64,000 bases of DNA, taken from contig NZ_LRXL01000045.1 of the NCBI RefSeq assembly GCF_001637325.1, forward strand, positions 333,100 through 397,099, written 5' to 3'. Source of the DNA: Cochleicola gelatinilyticus. GTDB taxonomy: Bacteria; Bacteroidota; Bacteroidia; Flavobacteriales; Flavobacteriaceae. Below, piece by piece: positions 46,048-55,742 of the stretch (position 1 is the stretch's first letter; the number at the start of each line of letters is the position of its first letter). Under the pieces are notes generated by a model, which was given only the letters and a program-made list of their open reading frames with translations, did no database searches and was not told the DNA's origin. A program made the translations under genes and the position numbers.

Positions 46048-47028
46048 ATGAAAATACCATTACTATTCTTATTGCAAGAAACCCCAAAAGATCAAAAAGG
46101 AGAGCTCGATGTTAATCCTCAATCTGTAATCGAAAAGCTAGATACGTGGCTGGATGGTTTTATTAAAGCCATACCAAACATCGTCATCGGGATTGTAGTT
46201 TTTGTAATCATGCTCTACGTTGGGAGATGGCTTGGAAAAATGGTAAAAAGAATTCTTAAAAACAAAGGCCGTCAAAACTTTGGTGATCTTTTAGGAGCTT
46301 TTACCAGATATTTGGTCATTATTCTTGGAATTGCTATTGCCTTAACCATAATGGCGCCAAACCTAAGTCCTGCCGATCTTATAGCGAGCCTGGGAGTTTC
46401 TTCGGTAGCTATTGGTTTTGCCTTTCAGGACATTCTACAAAACTGGCTTGCCGGAATACTTATTCTATTACGACAACCTTTCGAAATTGGAGATCAGATC
46501 GAAGTAAACGGATACGAAGGAACAGTCGAAAAAATTAAAACCCGCGCTACGATTATTACTACGTATGATGGGCAACGCGTAGTGATACCAAATAATACTG
46601 TCTATAACAATTCAGTAAAAGTAAAAACCGCTCACGAGTACATACGATCTCAATACGATATTGGCTTAGGTTACGATCAAGATTACCTGAATGCCATGAA
46701 AATATTAAAAGAAACAATTCAGGGTGTAGAAGGAGTTACTTCTGAAAAACCTGTAGAAACATTGGTGTGGGATCAAGCAGACAGCTGGTTAACCGTTCGA
46801 ATTCGCTGGTGGACAAAAAGTGATCGTGCCAGCGTGGTGCATGTTTGGCATAGCGTAATTCTTGAAACACAAAACGCAATGAATGAAGCCGGTATCGACT
46901 TACCGTTTCCAACTCAAGTGGAGATTCAAAATGCACATGATCATCAGGAAGTTCAAAAACAACGAAAGGAAGATGCGACTAATAAATCTTTAAAAACAGA
47001 TAGCAAAGAGAATAAGGAGTCTGAATAA
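46048..47028 (+). CDS. Small-conductance mechanosensitive channel (MscS family)
   Basis: A 326-residue inner-membrane channel. Three hydrophobic segments (IVIGIVVFVIMLYVG, YLVIILGIAIALTIM, and the pore helix LIASLGVSSVAIGFAFQDILQNWLAGILILLRQPFEIGDQI) are typical of MscS TM1-TM3. The beta domain begins at VNGYEGTVEKIKTRATIITTYDGQRVVIPNN. The C-terminal tail after about residue 300 is charged (KQRKEDATNKSLKTDSKENKESE). It opens under membrane tension to relieve osmotic downshock. A strong terminator follows. Confidence 0.93.
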   Translation: MKIPLLFLLQETPKDQKGELDVNPQSVIEKLDTWLDGFIKAIPNIVIGIVVFVIMLYVGRWLGKMVKRILKNKGRQNFGDLLGAFTRYLVIILGIAIALTIMAPNLSPADLIASLGVSSVAIGFAFQDILQNWLAGILILLRQPFEIGDQIEVNGYEGTVEKIKTRATIITTYDGQRVVIPNNTVYNNSVKVKTAHEYIRSQYDIGLGYDQDYLNAMKILKETIQGVEGVTSEKPVETLVWDQADSWLTVRIRWWTKSDRASVVHVWHSVILETQNAMNEAGIDLPFPTQVEIQNAHDHQEVQKQRKEDATNKSLKTDSKENKESE

Positions 47029-47052
47029 TTAAATCTTACATACATTTCATAC

Positions 47053-47084
47053 AACGCAGGAGGTAGTTCTCCTGCGTTTTTTTT
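47053..47084 (+). terminator. Terminator after the MscS gene
   Basis: Perfect 10-bp stem AACGCAGGAG (47053-47062) / CTCCTGCGTT (47069-47078) with a T run. Confidence 0.92.
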
Positions 47085-47115
47085 ATCTTCATAAGCTAAA
47101 ATTAAATACAATTTG

Positions 47116-50100
47116 ATGCGACACTATTTTCTAATTTTCTTACTGGGAATTATTTCGATCCCTCTTTCAGCTCAAGAATTTTCAATGGACATTTTAAAAG
47201 ATGTAAAACCCAGAAATATCGGTCCTGGAGGTATGTCAGGTCGGGTAACTGCTATCGATGTGGTTATAAGTGATCCCGATATTATGTATGTAGGTACTGC
47301 ATCGGGAGGGTTGTGGAAATCGGAAAGCGGTGGAATAACTTGGAACCCTATTTTCGACAATGAAGCTACTGCATCTATCGGTGCTGTTGCAATTCAACAA
47401 TCTAATCCCTCAGTGATTTGGGTAGGAACTGGAGAAGGAAATCCAAGAAACAGTTTAAATGGTGGTTACGGAATTTATCGATCGCTAAATGGTGGTAAAA
47501 CATGGCAATTAATGGGGCTCGAAAATACACGCCATATTCACCGGGTTATTATAGATCCTACCAACCCTAATATCGTGTACGCTGGAGCCATTGGATCTCC
47601 TTGGGGAGAGCATCCAGAACGTGGTGTATTTAAAACAACAGATGGTGGTAAAACCTGGAATAAGATTCTCTTTACGAATAACCGCTCGGGAGTAGCAGAC
47701 ATGGTTATGGATCCCGCAAACCCTAATAAATTAATGGTAGCAATGTGGGAACACAAAAGAGATCCTTGGTTTTTCAAATCGGGCGGAGAAGGTTCTGGAT
47801 TATACATTACTCACGATGGTGGAACTACGTGGGAAGAAAAGACCGAAGCAGATGGTTTACCAAAAGGTGAACTAGGGCGTATAGGAATTGCGATCGCACG
47901 TAACAAACCCAATATTGTGTACGCATTAGTAGAAGCGAAAAAGAATGCGCTATACAAATCTGAGGATGGTGGTTTCCACTGGAAAAAAATTAATGACAAA
48001 GAAGATATTGGAAATAGACCTTTTTATTATTCTGAAATTTATGTTGATCCACAAAATGAAAATCGTGTTTACAGCGTATTTACCTACGTAAATGTATCTG
48101 AAGATGGCGGAAAGAATTTTACACAATTAATGCCAGCTTACGGTGCAAATAATGGAGTTCATCCCGATCATCATGCTTGGTGGATTCATCCTACCGATGG
48201 AAGTTTTATGATCGATGGAAACGATGGTGGTATGAACATTACTCGCGACGGTGGAAAGAGTTGGCGTTTTATAGGAAATATGCCCGTTGCTCAATTCTAT
48301 CATATTAATGTGGATAACGAATTTCCATACAATGTTTATGGAGGAATGCAAGATAATGGAAGTTGGCGAGGACCTGCCTATATCTGGAAAGCACAAGGAA
48401 TACGAAATAGTTATTGGCAAGAAATTTCTTTTGGAGATGGATTTGATGTAGTCCCCGATCGCGATGACAGTCGTTATGGATGGAGCATGAGTCAACAAGG
48501 ATTTGTAAGTCGCTACGATCATATTACTGGAAATAATTATACAGTGCGCCCTACCCATCCTAACCCTGATGTAACACTACGTTTTAATTGGAATTCGGCA
48601 ATTAATATTGATCCATTCGATAACAACACCATTTATTTTGGTAGTCAGTTTGTTCATAAAAGTACAGACAAGGGACTTACTTGGGCCGTAATTTCTCCCG
48701 ATCTTACCACTAACGATCCCGAAAAACAAAAACAAAGTGATAGCGGCGGATTAACATTAGATGCGACTGGAGCAGAAAATCACACAACTATTTTAGTTAT
48801 CGAACCTTCGCCTCTAGAAAAGAACATGCTTTGGGCTGGAAGTGATGATGGTCGTGTGCATTATACGCAAAATGGCGGACAAAGCTGGAATGAAGTATCT
48901 AATCTCCCTGGATTACCTACTGGAAGCTGGATTGTTCAGATAAAAGCTTCTAATAAAAATAAGGGTGAAGCACTACTCATTGCAAACGATTACCGAAGAT
49001 TTAATTATAAACCCTACGCCTACCGAACTACAAATTATGGAAAAACTTGGAACCGTATTGTGGATGAAAATGATGCTCTTAGCTATACCCTTTCTATCGT
49101 AGAAGACCCAATAGAAAGAAACTTAATGTTTTTAGGAACCGATGACGGATTATATATATCTCTCAATGCTGGTAATTCTTGGGAAAAATGGACACATGGT
49201 TTTCCAACCGTCCCTGTAAAAGACCTAGTAATTCATCCTAGAGAACACGATTTGGTGATTGGAACTTTTGGAAGAGCTGCGTGGATCTTAGATGATATTC
49301 GTCCGTTACGGAGCATAGCTAAAAACCAAGCTACCTTAACTTCAGATATACAATTATTCGAACCCCCAACTGCGTACCAAGCTTCCTACCAACAACCTAC
49401 GGGGAGTCGCTTTGGAGCAGATGCGATCTATAATGGTGAAAACAGGGATTCGGGTGCGTTGCTTCGGTATTATTTCAGAAAAAATACTTCAGAGATAAAT
49501 AAAGACTCTACCAAAGATCAAGAAGATGATACGTCTACTTCTGATAAAGATTCCTCTAGTGAAATTTCCGAAGAAATAACGGAAGGTGCTTCGAAAGATA
49601 GTTTGTATTTAAAATTTTACGACGGAAACCGATTAATTAGAACATTAAAGCGAAAGTTACCCGACAGTACTGGGATTTACACCTGGCGTTGGCGAATGGA
49701 CGAAGCTGGAAGTGATCGCCCTTCTAGAAAAATTAGAGAACGCAAAAATGAACCTGGAGGCACCGACGTAAAGCCAGGAACATATCGAGCAGTACTAGAA
49801 TTTGATGGAAAAACTTCTTCTACTTCTATTAAAGTGGAAAATGACCCAAGATTAACTATTTCGCAGAAAGCGATTTCTGAAAGTTATTCAGCTTCGAAAC
49901 AAATAGAATCTTTTACACAGAAAGCAGCAGATGCGGTAAAACAACTTGTAGAAAGTAAAAATACAGCTGAAGAATTTTCTGCAAAACTTAAAAAAGAAGA
50001 TAAAGACAAATACAAACAACAATTAAAAGCGAGTAAAGAGATTATTAAAAAAATAGATTCTGTTATCTCCATTTATATTGGGAAAGAAGATAAAAGACAA

Positions 50101-50349
50101 GGAATCACTCGCAATCCAGAGGTTACGGTGATGCAGCGTTTAGGTAGTGCAGGGTATTACAGTGGCAGCAGACCAAATGGCTTAACGCAAACAGAGCGTA
50201 CGTTAATTGCACAGGCTAAAACAGCATTAAACGAAGCAATAGAACGAACCAATGTGTTCTTTACTACAGATTGGAAAACATATGTTATAGAAATGAAAAA
50301 AATCGAATTGTCCCCATTTAAAGAAACCGAAACATTTACAATAGAATAG
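47116..50349 (+). CDS. Secreted BNR/sortilin-like repeat protein
   Basis: A large exported protein with a signal peptide (MRHYFLIFLLGIISIPLSAQ from the ATG at 47116; an adjacent TTG at 47113 is less likely). It carries many BNR/Asp-box repeats (SGGITWNP, NGGKTWQL, DGGKTWNK, DGGTTWEE, DGGFHWKK, DKGLTWAV, NGGQSWNE, NYGKTWNR), giving two propeller-like domains as in VPS10/sortilin and xyloglucanase-type proteins. The C-terminal part (after about 800) is Ser/Asp/Glu-rich and then helical. No catalytic pair could be assigned. It lies upstream of an S9 peptidase with a short gap and may share its transcript. Confidence 0.83.
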   Translation: MRHYFLIFLLGIISIPLSAQEFSMDILKDVKPRNIGPGGMSGRVTAIDVVISDPDIMYVGTASGGLWKSESGGITWNPIFDNEATASIGAVAIQQSNPSVIWVGTGEGNPRNSLNGGYGIYRSLNGGKTWQLMGLENTRHIHRVIIDPTNPNIVYAGAIGSPWGEHPERGVFKTTDGGKTWNKILFTNNRSGVADMVMDPANPNKLMVAMWEHKRDPWFFKSGGEGSGLYITHDGGTTWEEKTEADGLPKGELGRIGIAIARNKPNIVYALVEAKKNALYKSEDGGFHWKKINDKEDIGNRPFYYSEIYVDPQNENRVYSVFTYVNVSEDGGKNFTQLMPAYGANNGVHPDHHAWWIHPTDGSFMIDGNDGGMNITRDGGKSWRFIGNMPVAQFYHINVDNEFPYNVYGGMQDNGSWRGPAYIWKAQGIRNSYWQEISFGDGFDVVPDRDDSRYGWSMSQQGFVSRYDHITGNNYTVRPTHPNPDVTLRFNWNSAINIDPFDNNTIYFGSQFVHKSTDKGLTWAVISPDLTTNDPEKQKQSDSGGLTLDATGAENHTTILVIEPSPLEKNMLWAGSDDGRVHYTQNGGQSWNEVSNLPGLPTGSWIVQIKASNKNKGEALLIANDYRRFNYKPYAYRTTNYGKTWNRIVDENDALSYTLSIVEDPIERNLMFLGTDDGLYISLNAGNSWEKWTHGFPTVPVKDLVIHPREHDLVIGTFGRAAWILDDIRPLRSIAKNQATLTSDIQLFEPPTAYQASYQQPTGSRFGADAIYNGENRDSGALLRYYFRKNTSEINKDSTKDQEDDTSTSDKDSSSEISEEITEGASKDSLYLKFYDGNRLIRTLKRKLPDSTGIYTWRWRMDEAGSDRPSRKIRERKNEPGGTDVKPGTYRAVLEFDGKTSSTSIKVENDPRLTISQKAISESYSASKQIESFTQKAADAVKQLVESKNTAEEFSAKLKKEDKDKYKQQLKASKEIIKKIDSVISIYIGKEDKRQGITRNPEVTVMQRLGSAGYYSGSRPNGLTQTERTLIAQAKTALNEAIERTNVFFTTDWKTYVIEMKKIELSPFKETETFTIE

Positions 50350-50380
50350 CAGGAAACTTAATATTTAAATCGTTAAACTC

Positions 50381-52330
50381 ATGAAAAAACTAATCACGAT
50401 AGGTGTACTCTCATTACTCCTTATAGGGTGTAAAGAGCAAAAGAAAGAAGAAGTCGCGCAAGTTAAAGAAGTGCAACAATATTCCATCGAGCAATTCATG
50501 GATAATGAAAACGCATTTGCAAATGGATATACAGCCGATAAATCGAAGGTTTTAATGACGAGCAATCGTTCTGGGATTTATAATCTATATTCGGTTCCTG
50601 CAAATGGTGGAGAATTAATGCCGATCACAAAGTCTGATAGCGCGTCCATCTACGGGATCTCTTACTTTCCTGAAGACAATCGCATTTTATTTAGAATGGA
50701 CGGAAATGGTGATGAAATATTTAAAATCTTTCTGAAAGATAACGAAACAATTAAACGTTTAACACCAGCAAAGAATGTACGTGCATTATTTAGAGGTTGG
50801 GCAAAAGATGGTAAAAGTTTTTTCTACGGAAGCAACGAACGTGACCCCAGAAGTATGGATCATTACGAAATGGATGTAGCAACATTTACTCCAAAATTAG
50901 TATATAAGAATACCGAAAATATGGAGTTTGGGGGTATGAGTGAAGACAGAAAACATATCCTCTTAAGCAAATCAATCAATACAAACGATTCTGATTTATT
51001 TCTTCTGAATACTGAAACTAACGAACGCATTAAAATTAATGACACAATTAGTAGTAATAGTTCACAAGATTTTTCGCCCGACGGAAGCGCATTTTACTAC
51101 ACCACCGACGAAGGAGCCGAGTTTAGCTATTTAATGAAGTATACCATCGCCGATGGAACAAAGGAAAAAGTACTAGAAAAAGATTGGGATATAAATGGTT
51201 TTTATTTTACTCAAAACGGCAAATATCAAGTGCTTTTCACCAATGAAGATGGAAAGACTGTAATGGATGTAAAAGAAGTGAGCACTGGAAAAAATATAGA
51301 CTTTCCCGATTTTAAAGATAAAACTATTAATAGTGCAAATTTTTCACGAGATGAATCTATGGCGTTGTTAAATGTTGGTGGTGACAGCACCCCGTCTAAC
51401 GTATACTCTTTTTCTATTGAAAGTGGAAAATACGAACAGCTCACGGAAGTACTTAATGATGAGATCGATGAGGAAGATTTAGTGGCTTCAGAAGTAGTTC
51501 GTTTTAAATCCTTTGACGGACTTGAGATTCCAGCAATCTTTTACAAACCACATCAGGCTTCCGAAGAAAATAAAGTACCAGCTTTAGTATGGGTACACGG
51601 AGGTCCTGGAGGACAATCGCGACAAGGTTTTAGCTCTACCATACAGTATTTTGTAAATCATGGGTATGCGATTCTTGCTGTTAACAATCGCGGAAGTAGT
51701 GGCTATGGAAAGAGTTTTTATAAAATGGACGATCAAAATCATGGTGATAAAGACCTTAAGGATTGCATTGCTGGAAAAGATTGGTTGGCAAATCAACCGT
51801 ATATCGATGATAACAAGATTGGCATTTTAGGGGGCTCTTATGGAGGATACATGACGATGGCAGCCCTTACCTATGCTCCTGAAGAATTTGAAGTGGGTGT
51901 GAATATATTTGGAGTTACTAATTGGTTACGAACCTTGAAAAATATTCCGCCATGGTGGGAGTCTTTTAAAGATGCATTGTATACAGAAATGGGTGATCCA
52001 AATACAGCAGATTCGATTCGGTTAAGAGAAATCTCGCCATTATTTCATGCCGAAAAGGTTACAAAACCTCTTATAGTCTTACAGGGTGCAAAGGATCCAC
52101 GTGTATTAAAAGTAGAGAGTGATGAAATTGTTGAAGGGGTAAAAAAGAATGGTGTTCCAGTAGAATATGTATTATTTGAAGATGAAGGACATGGATTTGT
52201 TAAGAAAGAAAATGAGATAACTGCCTACAGCCGCATCTTAGAATTCTTAGACCTATATTTAAAGGGAAATAGTACTACTTCTATAGAGACAAACAAAACA
52301 AATTCTATTGAAATTAAAGCAGAAGATTAA
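50381..52330 (+). CDS. S9 family prolyl oligopeptidase-like lipoprotein
   Basis: A lipoprotein signal (MKKLITIGVLSLLLIGCK, Cys 17) precedes a TolB/DPP-like propeller (about residues 40-370) and an alpha/beta-hydrolase catalytic domain. The catalytic Ser486 lies in LGGSYGGYMTM, with a likely Asp in ILQGAKDPRV and His in DEGHGFVKKE, so the triad is intact. It is similar to acylaminoacyl-peptidase/DPP-type S9 enzymes. It is anchored to the membrane facing the periplasm or surface, and probably digests peptides. Confidence 0.92.
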   Translation: MKKLITIGVLSLLLIGCKEQKKEEVAQVKEVQQYSIEQFMDNENAFANGYTADKSKVLMTSNRSGIYNLYSVPANGGELMPITKSDSASIYGISYFPEDNRILFRMDGNGDEIFKIFLKDNETIKRLTPAKNVRALFRGWAKDGKSFFYGSNERDPRSMDHYEMDVATFTPKLVYKNTENMEFGGMSEDRKHILLSKSINTNDSDLFLLNTETNERIKINDTISSNSSQDFSPDGSAFYYTTDEGAEFSYLMKYTIADGTKEKVLEKDWDINGFYFTQNGKYQVLFTNEDGKTVMDVKEVSTGKNIDFPDFKDKTINSANFSRDESMALLNVGGDSTPSNVYSFSIESGKYEQLTEVLNDEIDEEDLVASEVVRFKSFDGLEIPAIFYKPHQASEENKVPALVWVHGGPGGQSRQGFSSTIQYFVNHGYAILAVNNRGSSGYGKSFYKMDDQNHGDKDLKDCIAGKDWLANQPYIDDNKIGILGGSYGGYMTMAALTYAPEEFEVGVNIFGVTNWLRTLKNIPPWWESFKDALYTEMGDPNTADSIRLREISPLFHAEKVTKPLIVLQGAKDPRVLKVESDEIVEGVKKNGVPVEYVLFEDEGHGFVKKENEITAYSRILEFLDLYLKGNSTTSIETNKTNSIEIKAED

Positions 52331-52358
52331 CGTCTTATATAAACGCTAAATAAAATAT

Positions 52359-53573
52359 ATGCAACTCGAAAAAGTAACTTTTCAAAATAAAGAATCTCAA
52401 ACACTTGCTGGAAGACTAGAACTTCCTGCCAATAGGAAGCCACATAACTATGCAATTTTTGCGCATTGTTTTACCTGTAGCAAGAACTTATTAGCTGTTA
52501 AAAATGTGAGTAGGTCTTTAACTGCAGCTGGATTTGGAGTGCTTCGATTTGATTTTACTGGATTAGGCGAAAGCGAAGGAGATTTTGAGAATACAAATTT
52601 TTCGGGAAATGTAGAAGACCTTATTGCAGCAGCAGAATTTCTTAAACAGAATTATGAAGCTCCAACCTTATTAGTAGGACATTCGTTAGGTGGTGCAGCA
52701 GTTATATTTGCTGCTGCTGCTGTCTCATCTATTAAAGCTGTTGCGACAATAAATGCACCAAGCGATCCTAAACATGTTAGACATTTATTAAGTGAAAGTG
52801 TTGATGAAATTAAAAAAAATGGAAAAGCTACAGTAACTCTTAGTGGTAGACCTTTTACAATAAAAAGTCACTTTTTAGATGATCTAGAAAAGCAATCATT
52901 GAAAAAGGTCATTAAAAATTTTGGAAAAGCTCTAATTATTTTACACGCTCCACAAGATACATTGGTGGGAATAAATAATGCTGAGGAGTTATATGTTGCT
53001 GCACATCATCCTAAAAGTTTTGTTTCTTTAGATGGAGCAGATCATCTACTTACTAAAAAAGAAGACTCTCAATATGTGGGACAAGTAATTGCGGGCTGGG
53101 CTTCTAGGTATGTTACCATTCCAGAAACTACTAAAATAAAATCTAAACACGATGTTGTAGCAAGTTTAAGTCAAGATCAAGGTTTCACTACCGACATGAA
53201 ACTTGGAGATCATTACATGGTTGCGGACGAGCCAGAGAGTTTTGGAGGAAATAATTTTGGTCCTACACCCTACGAATTAGTCTCGGCGGGACTTTCAGCA
53301 TGTACTGCAATGACCATACAAATGTATGCACGTAGAAAAAAATGGGACCTAGAACACGTGGAAGTACATACAAGTTATGATAAACGACATGCCGAAGATT
53401 GTGAAAATTGCGAAGCAGAAACTGCGAAAATAGACACCTTTAGTCGTGAGATTAAACTTCAAGGAACCTTAGACGAAAAACAATTAAAACGTATTCTTCA
53501 AATTGCAGATAAATGCCCCGTGCATAAAACCCTTCACAGCAAAACTCAGATAATTACGAAACTTATTGAATAA
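52359..53573 (+). CDS. Bifunctional alpha/beta hydrolase / OsmC family protein
   Basis: A 404-residue fusion. The first about 250 residues are an alpha/beta hydrolase with nucleophile Ser109 in VGHSLGGAA, an Asp in LHAPQDTLVG and a His in LDGADHLLT. The rest is an OsmC/Ohr-like domain with its two redox Cys in SAGLSACTAMT and DKCPVHKTL. OsmC domains detoxify organic hydroperoxides; the hydrolase may release acyl or ester groups from the peroxide. Fusions of this kind are widespread in Bacteroidota. It lies upstream of sodC, which suits an oxidative-stress role. Confidence 0.92.
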   Translation: MQLEKVTFQNKESQTLAGRLELPANRKPHNYAIFAHCFTCSKNLLAVKNVSRSLTAAGFGVLRFDFTGLGESEGDFENTNFSGNVEDLIAAAEFLKQNYEAPTLLVGHSLGGAAVIFAAAAVSSIKAVATINAPSDPKHVRHLLSESVDEIKKNGKATVTLSGRPFTIKSHFLDDLEKQSLKKVIKNFGKALIILHAPQDTLVGINNAEELYVAAHHPKSFVSLDGADHLLTKKEDSQYVGQVIAGWASRYVTIPETTKIKSKHDVVASLSQDQGFTTDMKLGDHYMVADEPESFGGNNFGPTPYELVSAGLSACTAMTIQMYARRKKWDLEHVEVHTSYDKRHAEDCENCEAETAKIDTFSREIKLQGTLDEKQLKRILQIADKCPVHKTLHSKTQIITKLIE

Positions 53574-53594
53574 TTTTAAAACTTCAGTACTGTT

Positions 53595-53640
53595 CTTAAC
53601 CCTTAAATTTTAAACTAACTCACTCTAATTAAGGGTTAAG
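53595..53640. repeat. Long inverted repeat before sodC
   Basis: Perfect 12-bp arms CTTAACCCTTAA (53595-53606) and TTAAGGGTTAAG (53629-53640) with a 22-base spacer. It may act as a terminator of the hydrolase/OsmC gene or as a regulator site for sodC. The following T run is weak. Confidence 0.5.
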
Positions 53641-53657
53641 ATTTCTTTAAAATTTTG

Positions 53658-53685
53658 TTTGGGTTTTAAAATCGCCGTACCTTTC
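53658..53685 (+). promoter_or_regulatory. Candidate sodC promoter
   Basis: TTTG (53658-53661) and TACCTTTC (53678-53685) resemble the Bacteroidota -33/-7 pair with a 16-base spacer, which is slightly short. Confidence 0.35.
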
Positions 53686-53719
53686 TTATTCATATAACAC
53701 GAACCAAAATAATATAACA

Positions 53720-54325
53720 ATGACACGATTAGGAATAACACTCGCCGCACTTACGTTTGTAGCTTTTGTAAGTTGTAAAAACGATAAGAAAAATGCAGAC
53801 AAGAAAGAAGATATGAAAGAAGAATCCATGAAAGAAGATATGGATGCAAAGAAAGATGATAATATGGCATCAAACATTAAAAAGGTTTCTTTCAGTTTAA
53901 GTTCAAAGAGTAATTCGAATGCAACTGGAAAAGTTGTTTTTTCTGAAAAAGACGGACTGGTTTCTTTCAACGCAAATTTAAAAGGTTTAAATCCAGGTAC
54001 TCATGCAATTCATATTCATGAAAAAGCAGATTGTTCTGCAGCTGATGGAACTTCAGCCGGAGGACACTGGAATCCTACTTATGTAGATCATGGAAAATGG
54101 GGTTCTTCTGCTTATCATAAAGGAGATATAGGAAATTTTGAAGCCGATGCCGATGGAAACGGATTTGTTTCCATGCAAACCGACGAATGGTGTATTGGTT
54201 GTGATGATCCTAAAAAAGATGTAGTTGGAAAATCGATCATTGTTCACGAAGGAGCAGATGACTTTACTTCACAACCTTCTGGAGCTGCTGGTGCGCGCGT
54301 AAGTTGTGGTGGTATCATCCAGTAA
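53720..54325 (+). CDS. sodC: Cu/Zn superoxide dismutase lipoprotein
   Basis: A lipoprotein signal (MTRLGITLAALTFVAFVSC) precedes a Lys/Asp/Glu/Met-rich linker (about residues 20-52) and the SodC fold. Metal ligands are visible in HAIHIHEKADC, GGHWNP, YHKGDIGNF and SIIVHEGADD, and the disulphide Cys is in ARVSCGG. It converts superoxide to peroxide in the periplasm or at the surface. Its position after the OsmC fusion suggests a shared oxidative-stress function. Confidence 0.94.
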   Translation: MTRLGITLAALTFVAFVSCKNDKKNADKKEDMKEESMKEDMDAKKDDNMASNIKKVSFSLSSKSNSNATGKVVFSEKDGLVSFNANLKGLNPGTHAIHIHEKADCSAADGTSAGGHWNPTYVDHGKWGSSAYHKGDIGNFEADADGNGFVSMQTDEWCIGCDDPKKDVVGKSIIVHEGADDFTSQPSGAAGARVSCGGIIQ

Positions 54326-54342
54326 GAAAGTTTAATATAAAT

Positions 54343-54384
54343 AAAAAAAACCGTTCTCAGTTTATCTGTAGAACGGTTTTTTTT
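54343..54384 (+). terminator. Terminator after sodC
   Basis: Stem AAAAACCGTTCT / AGAACGGTTTTT (core CCGTTCT 54351-54357, AGAACGG 54370-54376) and T tract. Confidence 0.85.
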
Positions 54385-54582
54385 ATGTAATTAAGTTGTT
54401 TCTTTTTAGGGAAGTCCTGGGGTTACTGAACATTTACTTTATGTTTCAACCTAACTACATCTATTAATAATCAAATACAATACCAAACTTTACACCCCTT
54501 ATGTTTATAGGCATTACGAGTTATTTTTAGTTTTACCTATAAATTAGTTTTAAGGAGTTAACCATTATTAATTACCGATTAA
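54385..54582. other. Non-coding gap between convergent genes
   Basis: The 346-base space between sodC and the minus-strand lipoprotein gene holds one terminator for each gene at its ends. The middle is AT-rich with no frame, promoter or repeat that I can support. Confidence 0.6.
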
Positions 54583-54616
54583 TAAAAAAATCCAGCGAAA
54601 CTAGCTTCGCTGGATT
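54583..54616 (-). terminator. Terminator of the minus-strand lipoprotein gene
   Basis: Stem ATCCAGCGAA / TTCGCTGGAT; read on the minus strand it is followed by seven Ts. Confidence 0.85.
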
Positions 54617-54671
54617 GATAACTCTTTGTAATTTTCATTCGATTTTTTTAAAAGAATAGATTGAAAAAAAA

Positions 54672-55604
54672 TTAATCTAATAGAATAGATCCTGTTCTTC
54701 CATTCCAAGACCAAGTACCGGCTGTAAGAACATTGCAATTTGTGTCATAATATGCTGAGCCATTCGCAAAACTATACAGAAAGGTCCAGTTAGCATCTGT
54801 TCCATTAAGTGGAGAAGTTTGATTTCCTGCTGCAAATTCATTTATATTAAAAACCCCTCCAATAGTTTGTTCTCCAGAAAAGAAAGGACGTTGTGAACCT
54901 GTTGGGAACGTATCTGGACAAAACGATCCTGCTGTAAAATTTTCCATAACCGTATCGGTAAACATTCCACCCCCAGCAGTAACTAGCACAAGTTCTGAAA
55001 TAATATTTACAGTAATTGGCACTGTTGCAGGGAAAGGCAGTCCTGTTGGTACAATAATAGTTTCTGTTTCTGTACTTAAAAAATCCCAAGTACCATTAAA
55101 ACTTGGGTTGCTATCATCTACATAGGTCCCTAACGATACCATTACTCTATTTTCAGAAGTTTCCTTTAAAACTTTAGCAGTAGCGGGTTTTCCCATAATG
55201 AATGCTTCTTCAATTATAGGGTGTTCACTATCGGCAAAAGTAAGTGTAAATCTAGTGTTAGCATCTCCTTCGAAAACCACTTTCGAAATAATACTGTTAG
55301 TTAAAGAAGGCCGCCCAATAAAACCTAATTTAACATTATTAGTAGTGACCAATACTGCATTAAAATTACCGTCATTTTCATTATTAATAGTAAGTACACC
55401 ATGGTGACTCATATCGTTTCCAACAAATATGCCTCGATAAATACCTCTTTCGCCTGTATCGTATTTAGCCAAAGCTTTAACAGAATCGGGATTTATAAGT
55501 TGTGTAAGATCGATCGAGGAATTCTCTAGAGAATTGGTAGCGTCAGGGCTACATCCTAACATTAATAACGTAGCAAATAAGAGTAAGGTTGCTTTTTTAA
55601 ACAT
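54672..55604 (-). CDS. Lipoprotein of unknown function
   Basis: A lipoprotein signal (MFKKATLLLFATLLMLGCS) precedes a 290-residue protein rich in beta-strand, Asn, Thr and Gly. No known domain is recognised. It has a few Cys near its C-terminus (FCPDTFPTG, YDTNCN), which may form a disulphide, and ends in TWSWNGRTGSILLD. It has its own terminator and lies alone between sodC and rocD. It is probably a surface or periplasmic protein. Confidence 0.6.
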   Translation of the reverse strand: MFKKATLLLFATLLMLGCSPDATNSLENSSIDLTQLINPDSVKALAKYDTGERGIYRGIFVGNDMSHHGVLTINNENDGNFNAVLVTTNNVKLGFIGRPSLTNSIISKVVFEGDANTRFTLTFADSEHPIIEEAFIMGKPATAKVLKETSENRVMVSLGTYVDDSNPSFNGTWDFLSTETETIIVPTGLPFPATVPITVNIISELVLVTAGGGMFTDTVMENFTAGSFCPDTFPTGSQRPFFSGEQTIGGVFNINEFAAGNQTSPLNGTDANWTFLYSFANGSAYYDTNCNVLTAGTWSWNGRTGSILLD

Positions 55605-55697
55605 AATATATTTATTTGGTTAATATTCGTAAATATCTGCATTTCAATCTTTTAATAAAAATTTTTATATTAAATTTTCATTAATAAAATCCATAAA

Positions 55698-55720
55698 AAA
55701 ACCGGACCAAGGCCCGGTTT
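55698..55720 (-). terminator. Terminator of rocD
   Basis: On the minus strand, AAACCGGGCC...CCGGTTTTTTT forms a hairpin with a T tract. Confidence 0.82.
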
Positions 55721-55742
55721 CAACTTTATAAACTATTTATTT

